Positions 5,687 to 5,758 of a stretch of 5,758 bases of DNA are shown here, piece by piece. The DNA is from an uncultured delta proteobacterium. Lineage in GTDB: Bacteria > Desulfobacterota > WTBG01 > CAIYCZ01. The position numbers were made by a program, and so were the translations under genes. Position 1 is the first letter of the stretch. Each line of letters starts with the position of its first letter. The stretch is from NCBI GenBank assembly GCA_903924805.1, contig CAIYCZ010000479.1, positions 1 through 5,758 of the forward strand, written 5' to 3'. A model generated the notes under the pieces. The model saw only the letters and a program-made list of their open reading frames with translations, was not told the DNA's origin and searched no databases.

Positions 5687-5721
5687 GGAAAGGTTATAAC
5701 ATCTGGGTCTTAATAGCTGAT

Positions 5722-5750
5722 AGTATAGGGGAAAGTCTTCCGCGTGTCAA
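5722..5750 (-). promoter_or_regulatory. Strong sigma-70-type promoter of the PKD gene
   Basis: On the minus strand TTGACA (5750-5745) is a perfect -35 element. An exactly 17-base spacer follows, then TATACT (5727-5722), which matches five of six bases of the -10 consensus. Transcription would begin near 5715, giving a leader of about 75 nt. The near-ideal match suggests strong housekeeping-type expression of the exported protein. Confidence 0.8.
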
Positions 5751-5758
5751 AAGAAAAG

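Overview
The window is 5,758 bp, and every gene that can be supported lies on the minus strand, so transcription runs from the right end to the left. The gene content points to a Gram-negative, probably environmental bacterium: a membrane fusion protein, a secreted PKD-repeat protein with a CFI-box-like C-terminus, and intergenic gaps filled with degenerate short repeats. Deltaproteobacteria (Desulfobacterota) or Nitrospirota fit best. That placement is an inference from gene style, not from a marker gene.

Layout in transcription order. (1) 5758-2636: a near-consensus sigma-70-type promoter and a leader of about 75 nt precede a 1,000-residue exported protein. It has five PKD domains, a carboxypeptidase-regulatory-like beta-sandwich, a choice-of-anchor-like domain, a pre-peptidase-C-like domain, a second carboxypeptidase-regulatory-like domain and a helical C-terminal domain. 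The last ~15 codons fall in AT-rich repeat-like DNA. (2) 2635-2424: an intergenic region with a possible promoter and a small inverted repeat. (3) 2423-1587: an unusual fusion of a four-cysteine zinc ribbon to a PTS EIIA domain of the fructose/nitrogen (PtsN) type. (4) 1586-1470: a repeat-filled gap. (5) 1469-859: two overlapping genes, a small pentapeptide-like protein and an ArfB-like GGQ release-factor protein, joined by a GTGA stop/start overlap. (6) 858-791: a promoter-like sequence and a perfect 18-bp palindrome. (7) 790-1: a TetR-family repressor followed by the first 43 codons of an HlyD/EmrA-type membrane fusion protein, which runs off the left edge.

How the genes work together: the tetR-hlyD pair looks like a self-regulated efflux operon in which the repressor binds the palindrome just upstream of its own start; the rest of the pump would lie beyond the left edge. 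The pentapeptide-like gene and the release-factor gene are probably translationally coupled. The EIIA fusion and the PKD protein appear to be separate units. I see no CRISPR array, transposase, tRNA or rRNA and no complete new defence or mobile system. The most unusual items are the zinc-ribbon/EIIA fusion, the variant CFI-like C-terminus, the possible Shine-Dalgarno-sequestering leader and the repeat DNA that supplies a coding end.
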